Assembly: GCA_003184365.1 (NCBI GenBank)
Contig: NKYR01000065.1
Location: 153,149-217,148 of the forward strand
Source: Evernia prunastri
Taxonomy: Eukaryota; Ascomycota; Lecanoromycetes; Lecanorales; Parmeliaceae
DNA: 64,000 nt
Direction of reading: 5' to 3'
Shown here: positions 44,551 to 56,683 of the stretch, one piece after another
Position numbering within the stretch: position 1 is the stretch's first letter
Layout: each line of letters begins with the position of its first letter
Translations under genes and position numbers: made by a program
The notes under the pieces: model-generated
What the model saw: only the letters and a program-made list of their open reading frames with translations
Told to the model about the DNA's origin: nothing
Databases searched by the model: none

Positions 44551-45070
44551 GGTGAGGTGAGGTGGGAAAGGGGGAAAGGGGGGTGAGGAGTTTTGATAGG
44601 GTCGAGAGGGTGGTTGGACCTTGGGGATTCGTGGCGGTGGTTTTGTTTTTTGAGAAGAAGGGGGGGGGGGTTTGGAGGGGTTGGAATGATTAATGGCGGA
44701 AAAGTGATGGGGTTTGAAGTGGTAGGAAGCTGCAATCAACGGACCTATTGCTCTTCATGTGCCTCACTGCCACTCTGTTGTGCAATCTTGATATTGAGTG
44801 ACAACGATTTCGTCTATCAGCGTTGCTTCTATGCGCTGGTCTCTCTAACCAGCTCAGGATTTCTCAGCTCAGACACTAGAGGAAGGAAATGAACAGATGA
44901 AACTAGGGAATTATCTTGCAGCATGTTGCATGGATAGGATCAGATAACACAAGCTCCCTGTCCCTAATTGAAATCATCCAGCTCGCCTGCGTAAGCTGTT
45001 TCTAACCTTCTTCTTCAAATGCGAGCTAATCGTAGTGTTCATGAGCCCCAAGCCGGTGACAGCCACTGCT
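44551..45070. other. 3' intergenic region with G-rich repeats
   Basis: These ~520 bases lie between convergent genes. The first 150 are strongly G-rich (GGTGA repeats, a G10 run at about 44659-44669) and the rest AT-balanced. No gene seen. Confidence 0.4.
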
Positions 45071-48000
45071 CTAGTCAATGGTTTCGCCTAGGAGTTCTCT
45101 GTCGACGCGTGACAAGTGCAGCTCAGGAGTCTGCTCTTTCGAAGAAATCTCGAATACCATCTGGCCCGTCGTACTGTAAGGGGTACTATGCGCGCCTGCA
45201 TCCATGGTACCGGAACCTGAGTGACATTGCGCTGCGGCATTGTTTGCGGCCATTCTTCGACTGTGCTCCGAGCCAGTTTTAGGGTCTACGCGGTAATGGT
45301 CAGAGCTGTGTCTGTAGCCCATTCCGCAATTCTTGCACGTATGGCGCTTTGCACCCTTCCGTGTCTGGTTAGCCAGCACTTTGTGAGCGTTTCGACACAT
45401 GCTTACCTTTTTGGAGGGTTTAACGCGTTCCTGACTTCCGTCTTTTTGAGATGCAGCAGGGACAATCTGCGCAAGGGTTTGATTGCGTTGACTGGCGTCA
45501 CGACCGACTTCCTCTTCGGTCGCAGTGGGTGGCATTTGGTTTGGCAACGATTCCGAAGAGTGACCGCCCTGGTATGTGATGGTGGGAGTGAGATGGATTC
45601 CAGCATTGGGTGCAGCTTTAGAAACCGCCTTTTTAACTTTCCGCAGGCCACCATTTCGACCATTCGTACCCAGTGCTCGTCTTTTTGCCCACAATTTTCG
45701 CATTCGTGCACTATGTTCGGCGTTTTGTTGCGATTTACTTTGACAAGTTGTTTGGCCTCCCCGTTCCGCACCATTTGCAGAAGGGTGGGGAGTGACATCC
45801 TCGAGTACCGGCGGATTACCAGTACTGTTGACTTGGGCTAGAGCCGTGGTAGTACGGCGCGGCATCAGATTTGGGAAGGAGACCCGGGGGCCAGGTGGAT
45901 TTGCGGATGGGCCTCGAGTGTCAGCCTTTGATTGTGCATACCCTGCAGTGGAATGGCTGTTCAATTTTCGTTTCTTGCTCCTGTAGGACCTGGGTACGGT
46001 TGACCCGCAGTTTGGGTGTTGTTTACGATGGTAGTCAAGGCCGCCTCTACTCTTATACTTTCTGCCGCAGCTTTTACACTTGCAAGAATTCTCCCAGGAC
46101 CTATCTCGTTTGATACTGGTAGTGGCTTGGCTCGTGGGATCCGGATGTTTCTGATACAGGAGAAGCCGCGCATGCTGTGGTTGAGGCAAAATGTTTGCAT
46201 TCGAGACCTTATTGAGTCTTCCGGCACCGGACCCCGAGGGAGTTGACGTCCCGGTGATTCTTCCTGTGACAGTACGTGTCCTCTGCTGCGGCACATCAGC
46301 GAAGGTGTCATGCTTTTCTTCATCGTTGGTATCAGCTTTGTTAGGATTTCTAGTCAATGTATCATAGAGTTCCTGGATCAATTCTGCTGAATATTTGGCC
46401 GACCCGGTACGTGACATAGCTTCAGCAACTAAGTTCCACTTCTCCGATTCGTAATTACTTTCGATTTCAGCAATTATGTCAGCCTTTTCACGCTGGAAAT
46501 TTGCCTCAACTTCGGCTTCGGCGCTGAGAAGAAGTTGGTCCTGTTTCGATGGGCTTAGTCAATGGTAAGTAGTCAAATCATTGCCACTCACCTCATCCGA
46601 TTCAAGTCGGTCATGCCCATTTTCTCTTTTAAGTCGAGTGCTGGCGAAGTTTGCCATCATACGATTATAACGGCATGAAAGTGACGTGAAAGGCTGCACT
46701 TTGCCTGTTTTCTCTTCCCAGGCCTCTTCGATTTCGGACCACCTACACATTTTGAAGTCAGCGAGGCTTCCTTGACGCAAAAGGCCCAGACTATGTAATG
46801 GATTCAGGGGTTGCAAATGCCCCCGATATACGTCCTGCGACTCAACAGGTTGAAGTGGGGGATTTTTGCTCCAGGACGTGCACTTACGAGCAACCCTTCT
46901 GCTTCATCTTCACAAGCATGACATCCGCAGCACTCGCCTCATCTAAGGAATGAGGTATAGGAATCCTCGCAGCGTATTGATTGGTGAGTGTTGCACGTTG
47001 GTGGGATTTCTCAAATCCGGAATTCTGCTGGTTACTCTTGGCTTTATTGTCTGAAGACCCGGTTGATTTATCCACAGAACTGTTGCTGAGAGCAAGCTTG
47101 ATCTTTTGCGTCTGGCTTCTGGTCTCGAGCACTGGCACTTCGTCGGCGTCATCCCATGAGAGACCATCAGGATTTCGGGGATGCAATATCTCTTTAGGTA
47201 AGCTTCCTCGGCTTGATCCTCTCTCTCCCAACGTTCGGCCCTCATCTTTGGCCTCATCCATAGCTCGAATGTCATGATCTTCGGTTGTTCTGTCAATGAG
47301 GACTCTCCGTTGGCTTCCATCTCCCCCAGTGCTTGAAAGCCCATAATGTGGCTCCCTCGTCGAGTCAACTTGATAAGAGTCAAGATTCCTAGGCCCCTCA
47401 ACCAAGTCGTATCTGCCATCAAACGAAACACTTGATTCTGCAGTATCATCGTCGGTAGACTCTTCATCTGCCTCGCTTGTGGAACGGTATTCCGATTCAC
47501 TGACATCCCAGATGTCGGGTTCACTCAGTCCTGAAGAAGGGCTTCTCCTATCCTTGCTTCCTCCTTGGCTTTTGCTTAATGTATTGTTACTTGCCAGGTA
47601 CTCGACAAAATATCTCTTGTCGAACCATCCAACCTTTTCCCACGCACGGCATAACTTGCTAGCCTTGTTGCTGTCGATCTTGCAAGCTTTCTGAGAGTCA
47701 CTCCTTCTGAACTCTCTACCTTCCCGTAAAGCCTCCAAACGAGCTTGAAAAATCCGGCGTTTGGTACATAAATATTTTGCACAGCTCAAATTCAGAGTCG
47801 TGGCAAGTTCGAGTTCAGCCTCATGCAGCATGTGCCGATCCGAGTCGTCGGAGAGGTCAATCAAGCTTTTTTTAGGCCATGCTACATGAAGAATGCCCGG
47901 ATTGCCCGTGGGTAGAGTTGATATAGGAGGAGCATAGTCTGGAATCGAGTTGTAGTCGGAATCTTGGAATTGTTCTCCAGTGTAATGACGAGTATTTTCT

Positions 48001-48629
48001 GGTCGTCCAGAGACTTTCTCCGGGCATGCAGGTACGCGCAGTAAGCCATTGGTCCTCCCATAAGTGTTTTCTAACGCAGGCCTAGCTGTATGAGACTCTC
48101 CTTCCTTTTTCACTGGCGGAGACATGTCCCTAGACGACGAATTGAAACGTAATCTCGCGGTAGGTCGTGTCCTAGAAAGTCCTGTTACGGCAGTGCCTTC
48201 ATTGTCATGAAAGTTGCGTATTTGGTCATCCAAATTATCGCTACTCGAACTGCTCGAGCTGCTCGAGTACGATTCTGGGATCTCGTGAAGCTCAGGGTGA
48301 GTGTCTCCCCCAGTCCCTCCTCCGTAGCCCAAACGACCTGGCGAGCCCGGCTCTAATTTGATGGGAGGAAACACCAGTGAAGAACCGTAAGAATGCTCAA
48401 CATTCTTCGTATTGCTTGCTTTTCTCTTGGTTCCCTGGACTGAGTGTCCTGTAGATATTGTGGGGCCCAATGAGGACAGATGACTGGAGGATGCATCGTT
48501 TGTGGAGGTAGGTTCGTCAAGAGCTAATCCAGGCATGACTCCTGACCCTCTCAGTCTTTGACTGAATCCGGAGTCATGAGGCAGGCGCTTATTCTTTTGG
48601 GATCCCAAGTAAATTTTTATGAGTCTCAT
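45071..48629 (-). CDS. Large SANT/Myb-like and C2H2 zinc-finger protein
   Basis: Probable nuclear DNA-binding protein. Three exons: 48629-46888, 46742-46592 and 46540-45071; introns of 145 and 51 nt. The model gives 1120 aa. The first 580 residues are Ser-rich and acidic. Exon 2 supplies a SANT/Myb-like block, CSWSEIEEAWEEKTGK then SLSCRYNRMMANF, joined exactly across the intron (TGC-TC|G). Then a charged helix (EKADIIAEIESNYESEKW) and KYSAELIQELYDTL. In the last third there is a classical C2H2 finger (CKSCGRKYKS..DYHRKQH) and later a CKNCGMGYRH Cys pair. A stop-free 42-nt GTAAGC..CTAACCAG segment (45407-45366) may be an optional intron. The start could also be the ATG at 48536. It is divergent from the phosphate transporter. 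Confidence 0.75.
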
Positions 48630-49084
48630 GCTTGAGTCTCTCAAATGGTGTTTTTGGCAAGTTGTGGAGCTCTGTTTGCTAGAGGTGACTAGGGTAAACC
48701 CACAGAGCTTCAATAAGATTGGCCCTACCCTAACCTACGCCCTACGGGAGCCTCCCGGGGCCAAAGGTGACTGGGGCGAATATCCTGGGGGGGATCTTGA
48801 CCCCCTCTCTGTCACCAACCAATCAGTGGTGCATGTGATGCCGCATGCATGAACCCCCACACCACGTCAGATCAGCTGTTGTTTCTTTTTGTCATGTATT
48901 GTAGAGCCGCAACGTTTTGTCGAGAGCTCATGTGAGCTCGAGAATCATCACGATTACTTCTATAGAGCTGAACCAGCTCTCTCGAGAACACTACGCCCCC
49001 GAGAAGAAAGATTGGAAAGGTAGTCAGAATAGCAACAGAGAGGAGGCGGAGCGCAAACTCCACGACTTCCCTCGACTTGAGAAA
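48630..49084. promoter_or_regulatory. Divergent promoter between zinc-finger gene and phosphate transporter
   Basis: About 455 bases with a GC-rich core (48740-48810) between two start codons on opposite strands. I looked for CACGTG Pho4-type sites and found only ACCACGTCAG near 48861, so no phosphate-response element is claimed. Confidence 0.4.
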
Positions 49085-51905
49085 ATGAAGTTCTCACACA
49101 GTGTACAATTCAACGCAGTACCAGATTGGAGCAGTCATTACATCTCCTACAGCAATCTCAAGAAATTGTACGCATCGGCCTGATCAAAGCTCCTCTCAGA
49201 TAAGACGCAATCGAGGCTATGAGGAGCTCCGACTGACCTCCTTATACTATGTTAGAATATATCAGCTTGAAAAATCCGTCAATCATTCGTCTACAATAGC
49301 CCACGAGGATGCCGAAGCCTCTCCTTTGATCAGGACCGATGATCCTGATGCGGTGTTCCGACGTGCCCTCGATCAGGAATTGGAGAAGATCTGTTCATTT
49401 TACCAACTGAAAGAGCTCGAGATCTATGGAGAAGTAGGGGAATTGATGAAAGATGAACAATCATACGAGGCAGAAACAGAAGGACAGGACCTCGACCAAT
49501 TGGACGGGCCTACAGACAAGAATGGAAGGCCCCGCCGAGGAAGCCTCTTTGGAAAGATTGGTGGCAGACCGCGGCGGACAAGTACCATGAGTGCGTCGAC
49601 TATAGATGAAGGCGATGAAGAAGGCGACAGTGATGAAGATGCAGATGAGAGGACAGCAATGAATAGCAGCTACATGCGAGGGCGAAAAAGTCATGATGTC
49701 AATACAAGCCACGCCCAAGACGACCTCCGAAGTTCGAGAGAATTACCCATGTCAAAAAGAAGGATGAGTCAAGCACAAGATGACTACAGCGACAATGCAA
49801 TGGAAGGACTGCTAGCTTCTGGTCTGACTCTGAAAAAGCGAACAATCAGCCTGTATGTTTCATTATGCGAGTTGAAGTCATTTGTTCAGCTCAACAAAAC
49901 TGGCTTCTCGAAGGTATGCAAGAAATATGACAAGACGTTAAATCGAAACCTTAGAAGTGCGTACGTCAAGGACAAGGTCACTCCTGCGTATCCATTCAAG
50001 CAAGAAACCATGCAACATATTGATGAGAATATAAAGAATATTGAGAGGATGTACGCTGGTGTTATCACGAAAGGGGACATCAGCAGAGCGCAGCGAGAAT
50101 TACGTCTACATCTCCGAGAGCATGTGGTTTGGGAGAGGAATACCGTGTGGCGAGAAATGATCGGTATAGAACGGAAAGCTCAAGCTGCAACGATGGGCTT
50201 AGGCCGGACACTTCTCGGTGGAGATAACGACCCTTCGAAACATCGGTTGCAAGGTGACGAGCCCGATGATATGGGTACTAAAGAACTCGACACTCCGATC
50301 GGAAGATACAGATGCCCGCGCTGGCTGTTTAGCTCAACATTCTTCGTGCTTATTGGGATCCTGGTCATTTTCATAATACTGCTAGTAGTGCCAATTATGA
50401 GGAAACCAGAGCAGCAGAACTGTCTTGCCATGCTTGTGTTTGTGAGCTTGCTATGGGCGACAGAGGTAGGCCGGATGGGGAACGAGGAAGAACCAGAATA
50501 GTTGCTGATTGGTTCTAGGTCATACCACTGTTCGTGACAGCACTTCTTGTGCCCTTCCTCACTGTTGTTCTACAAGTAGTCAGACAGGACGAGAAGCCGC
50601 ACCATCGACTTGACCCTAAAACCGCGACGAAATACATCTTCGCAGCGATGTGGACGCCAGTCATCATGCTATTGCTCGGAGGCTTTACCATTGCAGCAGC
50701 GCTTTCGAAATTTCATATCGCTAAGATGATGGCTACATTCGTCCTCAGCAAAGCGGGCACACGACCGCGGACTGTTCTGATAACTAATATGTTCGTTGCT
50801 ATGATTCTCAGTATGTGGATTAGTAACGTTGCATCTCCAGTACTGTGTTTCTCAATCATTCAAGTATGTTCCACTCTATGATGCGATCTTATGGGCATTT
50901 CTAATCTATTACCCAGCCACTACTTCGCAACCTACCTTCAGACTCCAATTTCTCCAAAGCCCTGATTCTCGGCATCGCCCTCGCCTCTAACATTGGCGGC
51001 GCTGCCTCACCCATCGCTTCTCCGCAAAATATAATCGCACTCCAAAACATGCGGCCGCAACCGAGCTGGGGCATCTGGTTCTTTGTCGCCCTCCCGGTCT
51101 GCATTATCTCCATACTCCTTATCTGGGTACTCCTTCTTATCACCTTCCAACCAGGAAAAGGTACCACAATCGTGCCAATACGGCCTATGAAGGATAAATT
51201 CACCGGTGTACAATGGTTCATTAGTGGAGTTACCGTCGTCACTATAATACTCTGGTGTGTGACGCATCAGCTGGAGTATGTCTTTGGAGACATGGGTGTT
51301 GTGGCCATCATACCCATTGTCCTCTTCTTTGGCACTGGTATCCTCACGAAGGAAGACTTCAATAACTTTCTGTGGACCATCATTATCCTCGCCGCAGGTG
51401 GCCTGTCTCTTGGCAAAGCTGTCTCCTCGTCAGGCCTCCTGCACACTATCGCAGGTGCCATAACGGAAAAAGTAGAGGGCATGAGCCTTTATGGTGTCTT
51501 GGTTGTTTTTGCGGCATTGATCCTTGTCATTGCGACTTTTATCAGTCATACGGTTGCCGCGTTGATCATTTTGCCACTGGTACATACAGTAGGGGCGGGG
51601 ATGACGGAACCACATCCGAATCTGTTGGTCATGGGTAGCGCCCTCATGTGCTCGGCTGCCATGGGTCTACCTACCAGCGGCTTTCCTAACATGAGTAAGC
51701 GTCCTCGCTTTTCATTTTGTCGACTTGTCTAGAGTGTCGATAACTGACAAATCTCTCAGCGGCGATCATGATGGAAGATTCGCAAACCGGCCAGCGGTAC
51801 TTGCAGGTGAAACATTTCATCTCGAGAGGTATACCAGCCAGCATAATCACTTTCGTTGTCGTTATCAGTTTGGGCTATGGGCTTTTGCTCGTCGCGGGGC
51901 TTTGA
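49085..51905 (+). CDS. SPX-domain low-affinity phosphate transporter (Pho87/90/91 family)
   Basis: Plasma- or vacuolar-membrane phosphate transporter with inositol-pyrophosphate-sensing SPX domain. Five exons: 49085-49167, 49256-50465, 50519-50863, 50917-51694 and 51760-51905; introns of 88, 53, 53 and 65 nt. The protein has 853 aa, close to yeast Pho91. The SPX domain begins MKFSHSVQFNAVPDWSSHYI, with NLKKL-IYQLEKSV restored by splicing, and ends near residue 300 (LNKTGFSKVCKKYDKTLN). Transmembrane segments follow (STFFVLIGILVIFIILLVVP onward), with the transporter signatures ASNIGGAASPIASPQN and SHTVAALIILPLVH. Exon 5 encodes the last helix (ASIITFVVVISLGYGLLLV). Which of Pho87/90/91 it matches cannot be settled by eye. 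It is convergent with the Pex14-like gene. Confidence 0.93.
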
Positions 51906-52151
51906 TGCTTGGATATGATACCAGATATGTATGCGGGGACTGCGTGGGGAAAGTGTTGACGGACATCTTTGTAAGCTCTATAGAGTCAGTTCGATATATG
52001 GCAGTTGAATTGGGCCGGCTTGGGCGGCGTATCACGTATTCTGATGAGATGGGCGGATACCAATTTTTGTTATTTGTACGATCATTCGGTGCTGCAGAGC
52101 ACCACGTTTCAAAAGGGGTATACCAGTATCATTGCCCATCACGCTTTTTCG

Positions 52152-53297
52152 TTACCTAGCCGCTACACCGCTCGGGAAATTCCTCGCACTCAACAGCACG
52201 CCCTTGACACCTCTAATCTCAGCCTTCACATTCGCCACCGCATCTATTTCCCCCCTTCCCCCCATCTTCCCGCCTAGATGCGTTGAACCCGCATGCGGCA
52301 GCTTCTCCAGGTAAGCCCGCAGCTCGCTCACGCTGTCGCCGAGCGGGTTCGGCGAAGCGCTATTGGCAGTCGGCAGGAGCTGGGAAAGCCTGCCCTGTAT
52401 CCGCAAGAGCGCGGCCGCGTGGTCCTCCGCGGGCGACAGGGGCGGCGCCTTGTCGGAGCCCGAGGACGTAGAAGACGAGTCCGAGCGGGACAGGCGCGGC
52501 GAGGTCTGCGTGCCCGCTGAGCGGCGGAAGAAGCGGGCCCCGTCCGAACTCACGGAATCCGTGTCCGATCCGTCCCCCTCCTCCTCCTCCTCTTCCGGAC
52601 GAGCGTGCCTTTCCGGCACGCGTGACACCGCACGCTCGAGCTTCGCGTTCAGGGCGTGCATGTTCGCGCCGGCGCTTTCGAACAGCGAGTGCCGCGCCGT
52701 CGTCAGGCTGGAGAGCATGGGCGCCACGATGTATGTGCTCGTTCCGTAGATTGTAGCTGCGGCGCCGGAGGCTATGTAGAGAGATGTGAGGAGGCCGTTG
52801 GCGGTGATGAGGGGGGCGGGCTTTTGGGCGTGGAGGAGGAATTCCGGGTACGTGATTATTGGGGGGCTGTCCTGTGACGGGGCGGCCGGGGGTCGGTCTT
52901 GAGGGGTTGATGATGTTGCTGTTGAGGGTTGTTGTTGTTCGGGTGCAGTGGGAGCAGGAGGAGGTGTGGTCTGCGGGGCCGCCTGTCGCTCGATCCCGTA
53001 GTCTTCCATGACGGCTGCTTCGGGCGTGTGGGGGATTTCGAGCAGGTCGTCGATCTCGGGTTCGCGGAGGCCTTTGGACGCTAGGAATTGCTTCTTGCGT
53101 TCAATGGGAGCGTCGCGTATGGAGTCGTCGTTGAGGAAGGCGGATGCTTTTTCGATCAGGGACGCTCGGGGTTCTGGGGGTTGGTGCGCGGCTTGCTCTT
53201 GGGGTGGGGTGCTATCGGGCTGTTTTGGCGGGTTGGAAGGCTCTTGGCGTTGCCATGAGGGTATATCCTTCGGTTTTGGCCCTTGAGAGTCGCCCAT
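52152..53297 (-). CDS. Pex14 N-terminal-domain peroxisomal membrane protein
   Basis: Probable peroxisomal import-docking family member. One exon, 381 aa from the ATG at 53297. Residues ~45-95 match the Pex14 N-terminal fold: PRASLIEKASAFLNDDSIRD, APIERKKQFLASKGLREPEI. A Pro/Gln/Thr-rich linker follows, then ITYPEFLLHAQKPAPLIT and a hydrophobic segment (NGLLTSLYIASGAAATIYG). An acidic/Ser-rich part and a helical C-terminus (ALLRIQGRLSQLLPT, VANVKAEIRGVKGVLLSARN) complete it. Filamentous fungi have both Pex14 and the related Pex14/17 (Pex33). I cannot tell which this is; the long Pro-rich linker and single hydrophobic segment are compatible with either. The gene is GC-rich compared with its surroundings. 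Confidence 0.8.
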   Translation of the reverse strand: MGDSQGPKPKDIPSWQRQEPSNPPKQPDSTPPQEQAAHQPPEPRASLIEKASAFLNDDSIRDAPIERKKQFLASKGLREPEIDDLLEIPHTPEAAVMEDYGIERQAAPQTTPPPAPTAPEQQQPSTATSSTPQDRPPAAPSQDSPPIITYPEFLLHAQKPAPLITANGLLTSLYIASGAAATIYGTSTYIVAPMLSSLTTARHSLFESAGANMHALNAKLERAVSRVPERHARPEEEEEEGDGSDTDSVSSDGARFFRRSAGTQTSPRLSRSDSSSTSSGSDKAPPLSPAEDHAAALLRIQGRLSQLLPTANSASPNPLGDSVSELRAYLEKLPHAGSTHLGGKMGGRGEIDAVANVKAEIRGVKGVLLSARNFPSGVAAR

Positions 53298-53679
53298 TGC
53301 GGGGATTGCTGTTTGCTGTTGTGGTTTTTTTTAGAGAGCGAGATCGAAAGGAAGAGGTACTCTTAAGCTTCAAGCACCAAAGTTATCTATACGGTATCAC
53401 TCCGTTAGGTACTGTATTACTAGGATAGATAGAGTAAGCCAGGAAACAACGTTAGATTGTAATTTAGACGGGATAAGATCACGCTACTCTAATAGTTCGA
53501 AGACCTTTTAGCGAAAATTACTGTACTCTACATCAAATGGTACTTTACCCTAGATCTAACGCCTTTCAAACGTAACGATCGCCTTTCTTCAACGAAATGT
53601 CCAGCTAGAATATATATAGTGGGATTCGTTATGCGCATTGTCGAACAAGCGCCCATTTCCAATTGTCCGACTCCCAGTC
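53298..53679. other. AT-rich intergenic stretch with GTACTCTAC motif
   Basis: About 380 bases between the start of the Pex14-like gene and the stop of the aldehyde dehydrogenase gene (both minus strand). It is AT-rich and contains TGTACTCTACAT at about 53520 and a TTACTAGGATAG patch at 53415-53430, similar to patches at 15350-15390. No gene. Confidence 0.4.
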
Positions 53680-55732
53680 TTACATCGATAGCCGGGACCT
53701 CGCATCATCCACCCAACTCCTCGAAACCTCCAGCACCCACGGCCTCCCACCCATCCTCTCATCCACCAACGCCATCCCCACAGCAACGATGGCCCACTTT
53801 CCCACTCTCATCACCCATCTCCCCAGCTTCCGATCACCAACCACCTGATCCTCCAGGCCCTCTCCCCTCTTAAACCCAAGTTTGTTCACAGTAATCTTAG
53901 AGATATGTCTCTTGTCATACGGCGGATACCGAAACGCAAACAGATAATCCATCCAACCCGGCACGTTGACCACGGCCCTTCGATGCGTAAAAAAGTCGAA
54001 GCCATAATGCCCGTGGTAAGCACCCGTGCCGGAATTACCTACGCCGCCGAAAGGCGCGTCGGGGACCCCGGCGTGCATTATGATGTCGTTTATTGTGACG
54101 CCGCCGGAGTTGGTCTTCGAGAGGACTGTGCGAGGGCGACGTTAGGTATGGTGTGGATGTCGCGGATCAAACAAACAAAGGGAGAATGAGACGTACTTTC
54201 GTCGATCTCGGCTTGATTGGTGCTGAAGATGTAGAGAGCGAGAGGGTGCTCGCCTTTGGACGTTAGTGAGCAGGCTTGGTGGTAGTCCATCTTCATGATA
54301 GGAAGGAGAGGGCCGAAAATCTCTTCGGACATGAGAGAGTCTAGTGGAGGGTATGTCAGTGGACTTCTCTCTCCACTGTCCTGGGCAAGACGGTTCGCAC
54401 AATATAGATTAAATTCCATCGATGGCAAACTTAACAGCAACAAATTCTCGCGAGAATAGAACCTAAGCAAAGATACTTGATGCGAAACCTATAGAGAAGA
54501 TCGAGAGAATAGACTAGCACGATTTTGCATGCCTTCTTTGAAACCCATTCTGTTCCATGCTGGAACGCGAAGGAAATCCTGTACATATGGGTGTTGCAAT
54601 CGATGATAAATGTGCTAGTACAACACTCGTGAAAAGATGGCGCATCGAGCATGATACACTCGTTGCTTGATTTTGATCATGCATCACAGCAACACAGCGC
54701 TCATCAAGCGTGAGAACGATATGACTCACCTTGTATATTCACATTCGTAACAAGAGTCGGCTGGATATATTTATCAGCCCGACTCTTGTCACCACCATAC
54801 GCAATTTCCCCTCCAGACTGATTCAAAAGCCCGACCAAACGGTCATAGTTGCGCTCATTAACAATACGAGTTTCTTGGTCTTTACCCTCGCCTTTCAAGA
54901 ACTGGCCAAGCCAGTACGTCGCTCGTTCAACAAACTTGTCATGGACACTCGGATCGACAAAGACATGATTGGCCGCCAGACAGATCTGGCCTGCGTTGAG
55001 GAATTTGCTAAACGTGATACGTTTGGCAGCAATATCGATATCCGCTGACCGAGTGACAATGCAGGGGGCCTGTCCGCCCAATTCCAGGACGGTTGGGGTC
55101 AAATGCTTTGCTGCTGCAGCAGACACAAGCCTGGCAATCTTCGGCGAGCCCGTATAGAAAATGGCATCGAAACGACGCTCCAGGACCAGCCCGGTTTCCT
55201 TCGGGCCGCCAGTGACCACCCGAATGGCCTCTTGATCCAGATACTTTGGCAAGATCTCTGCCAGTAAATCCTGCGAGGCCGCTGCGATTTCCGAAGGTTT
55301 GACCAAGACAGCGCAACCAGCCGTGATCGCTGCGATCGTTGGGCAAATTGTGGAAATGAATGGAAAGTTCCATGTGCCCAAGATCAGCGCAACGCCCAAT
55401 GGCTCCTTGCGAATGCGTGCTCCGCAGAGGGTCCCGAAGAAGAAGCCGGCATCGGGGATGTCGTCCGCTGCCCACGTTTCAAGGTTCTTGATGTGGTAGA
55501 GAATGTCGGTCTTCACTCCCGCAATGTCGAGCACATAGGATTCGAAATCGTGTCTGCTGAGGTCGGAGTGAAGGGCTCGGGCTATGGCCTCTTCGTTGTC
55601 GGCGACCATCCACCAGACCTGCTTGAGCTGCCACTTTCGCCATGCGATCGACTTGGTCTTGCCTGACTTGAAGGTCTGTCGGAGAGTCAAGTAGGCAGTC
55701 GCCACCTGTTCTGGGTTGGTATAAGTGCTCAT
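53680..55732 (-). CDS. Class 3 (fatty) aldehyde dehydrogenase, Hfd1-like
   Basis: NAD(P)-dependent oxidation of (long-chain) aldehydes, probably membrane-associated. Three exons: 55732-54730, 54340-54197 and 54125-53680. Intron 1 is 389 nt, unusually long here (GTGAGT..CCACTAG); intron 2 is 71 nt. The protein has 530 aa. Motifs: GTWNFPF, LVKPSE, FYTGSPKIARLV (NAD site), LELGGQAPCIV with the catalytic Glu, NAGQICLAANHV with the catalytic Cys, EEIFGPLLPI, and APFGGVGNSGTGAYHG. The short N-terminus and absence of a leader fit ALDH3. The C-terminal extension (WVMRVGKWAIVAVGMALV) is hydrophobic, as in fatty aldehyde dehydrogenases such as yeast Hfd1. GGQ replaces the more common GGK in the Glu motif. 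Confidence 0.92.
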
Positions 55733-56683
55733 GGCGAATGGAACAAGATGTGAAGATGTTGGGAGGACATCCGAAGGCGGGGAAATCGCGTTCTCGGTGA
55801 CTTATACTGACCGATACAGGATTTCAACTCAACGCTATTTAAATTCCGTTCTTTGGCGTAGGCACTTAGCTGCGCAATGGTATGATGACTGCAGTGCAGT
55901 GCAGTGCAGCCCGTGGGGTTCGAGATTCGCCCCCTTGCGAGACTGCGATAAACCTCCGCCAACCCAGCATGAACATGGTTCGCAGTCACATCGCAAGCGT
56001 TCCACGTTAGCCATATTCAAGTTAGGCTACAAAGTATCAAACGGTAACTCGTATGTAAGGTAGCTATACAAGCTTGTCGCTCGCCTATGAGATGGTGCCA
56101 CGCACTCGGCTCGTCCCTCTCAGATTTCTTGAATAACTTCAAGGCCACGACCTTTTTTATCATATAGAAGCTTTATAGCTTACACTCACTAGATCAAACG
56201 ATAAGCATCTCGCTGTTGTCAGAAATGTTAGTTTTGGTAGGTCGAGGTGATTGCGTTTCAAGTTATTAAACACGAGGGGATTACATATAGATGGCCATTA
56301 TTCGTAGTATATCCACACAAGTCAGACTCAACATTCCGCCTAAGCGTGTGTACATCTTGTTCCCCGTGATGTTCATTCTACCTTTTCCTAAAGCCATTGC
56401 GACAAACACTTTGAAGCCATATCACCATCCGTCGATCCATCCATCATTAGATTATTCAACACATCTCACAAACATGAATCTACAGTCCCTATTTGAATAG
56501 CCATTCAACAAATGTCCACAAACAACAAAACAAGACCCGTTTGTTCGAGATGTGATCTCTTGGGTTGTGATCCTTGAGAATACGAAATTCTTAGGACACG
56601 GGTTCCCTCGAGAGAAATCTTCTCGACGTTTTTTATTTTTCTTTTTGGAAGACGAACTCTTTGGGTTCTGATCATTGTGTGGT
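55733..56683. other. Intergenic between ALDH and NLR remnant
   Basis: About 950 bases without a supported gene. A short tandem repeat of TGCAG (about 55888-55908, four to five units) lies in the presumed promoter of the dehydrogenase. The rest is AT-balanced with no open frame of interest. Confidence 0.4.

Noticed and set aside
43936..44739. 267-codon minus-strand frame opposite the proline-rich gene
   Set aside because: Low-complexity shadow; the plus strand has a proper start, branch site and splice junction.
45403..45798. Minus-strand frame with CENCGQK that resembles a zinc-binding motif
   Set aside because: It overlaps the zinc-finger gene on the same strand in another frame and has no splice connection to it.
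48872..49063. Minus-strand 63-codon frame with a hydrophobic helix
   Set aside because: Starts with GTG and lies antisense to the transporter leader; no further support.
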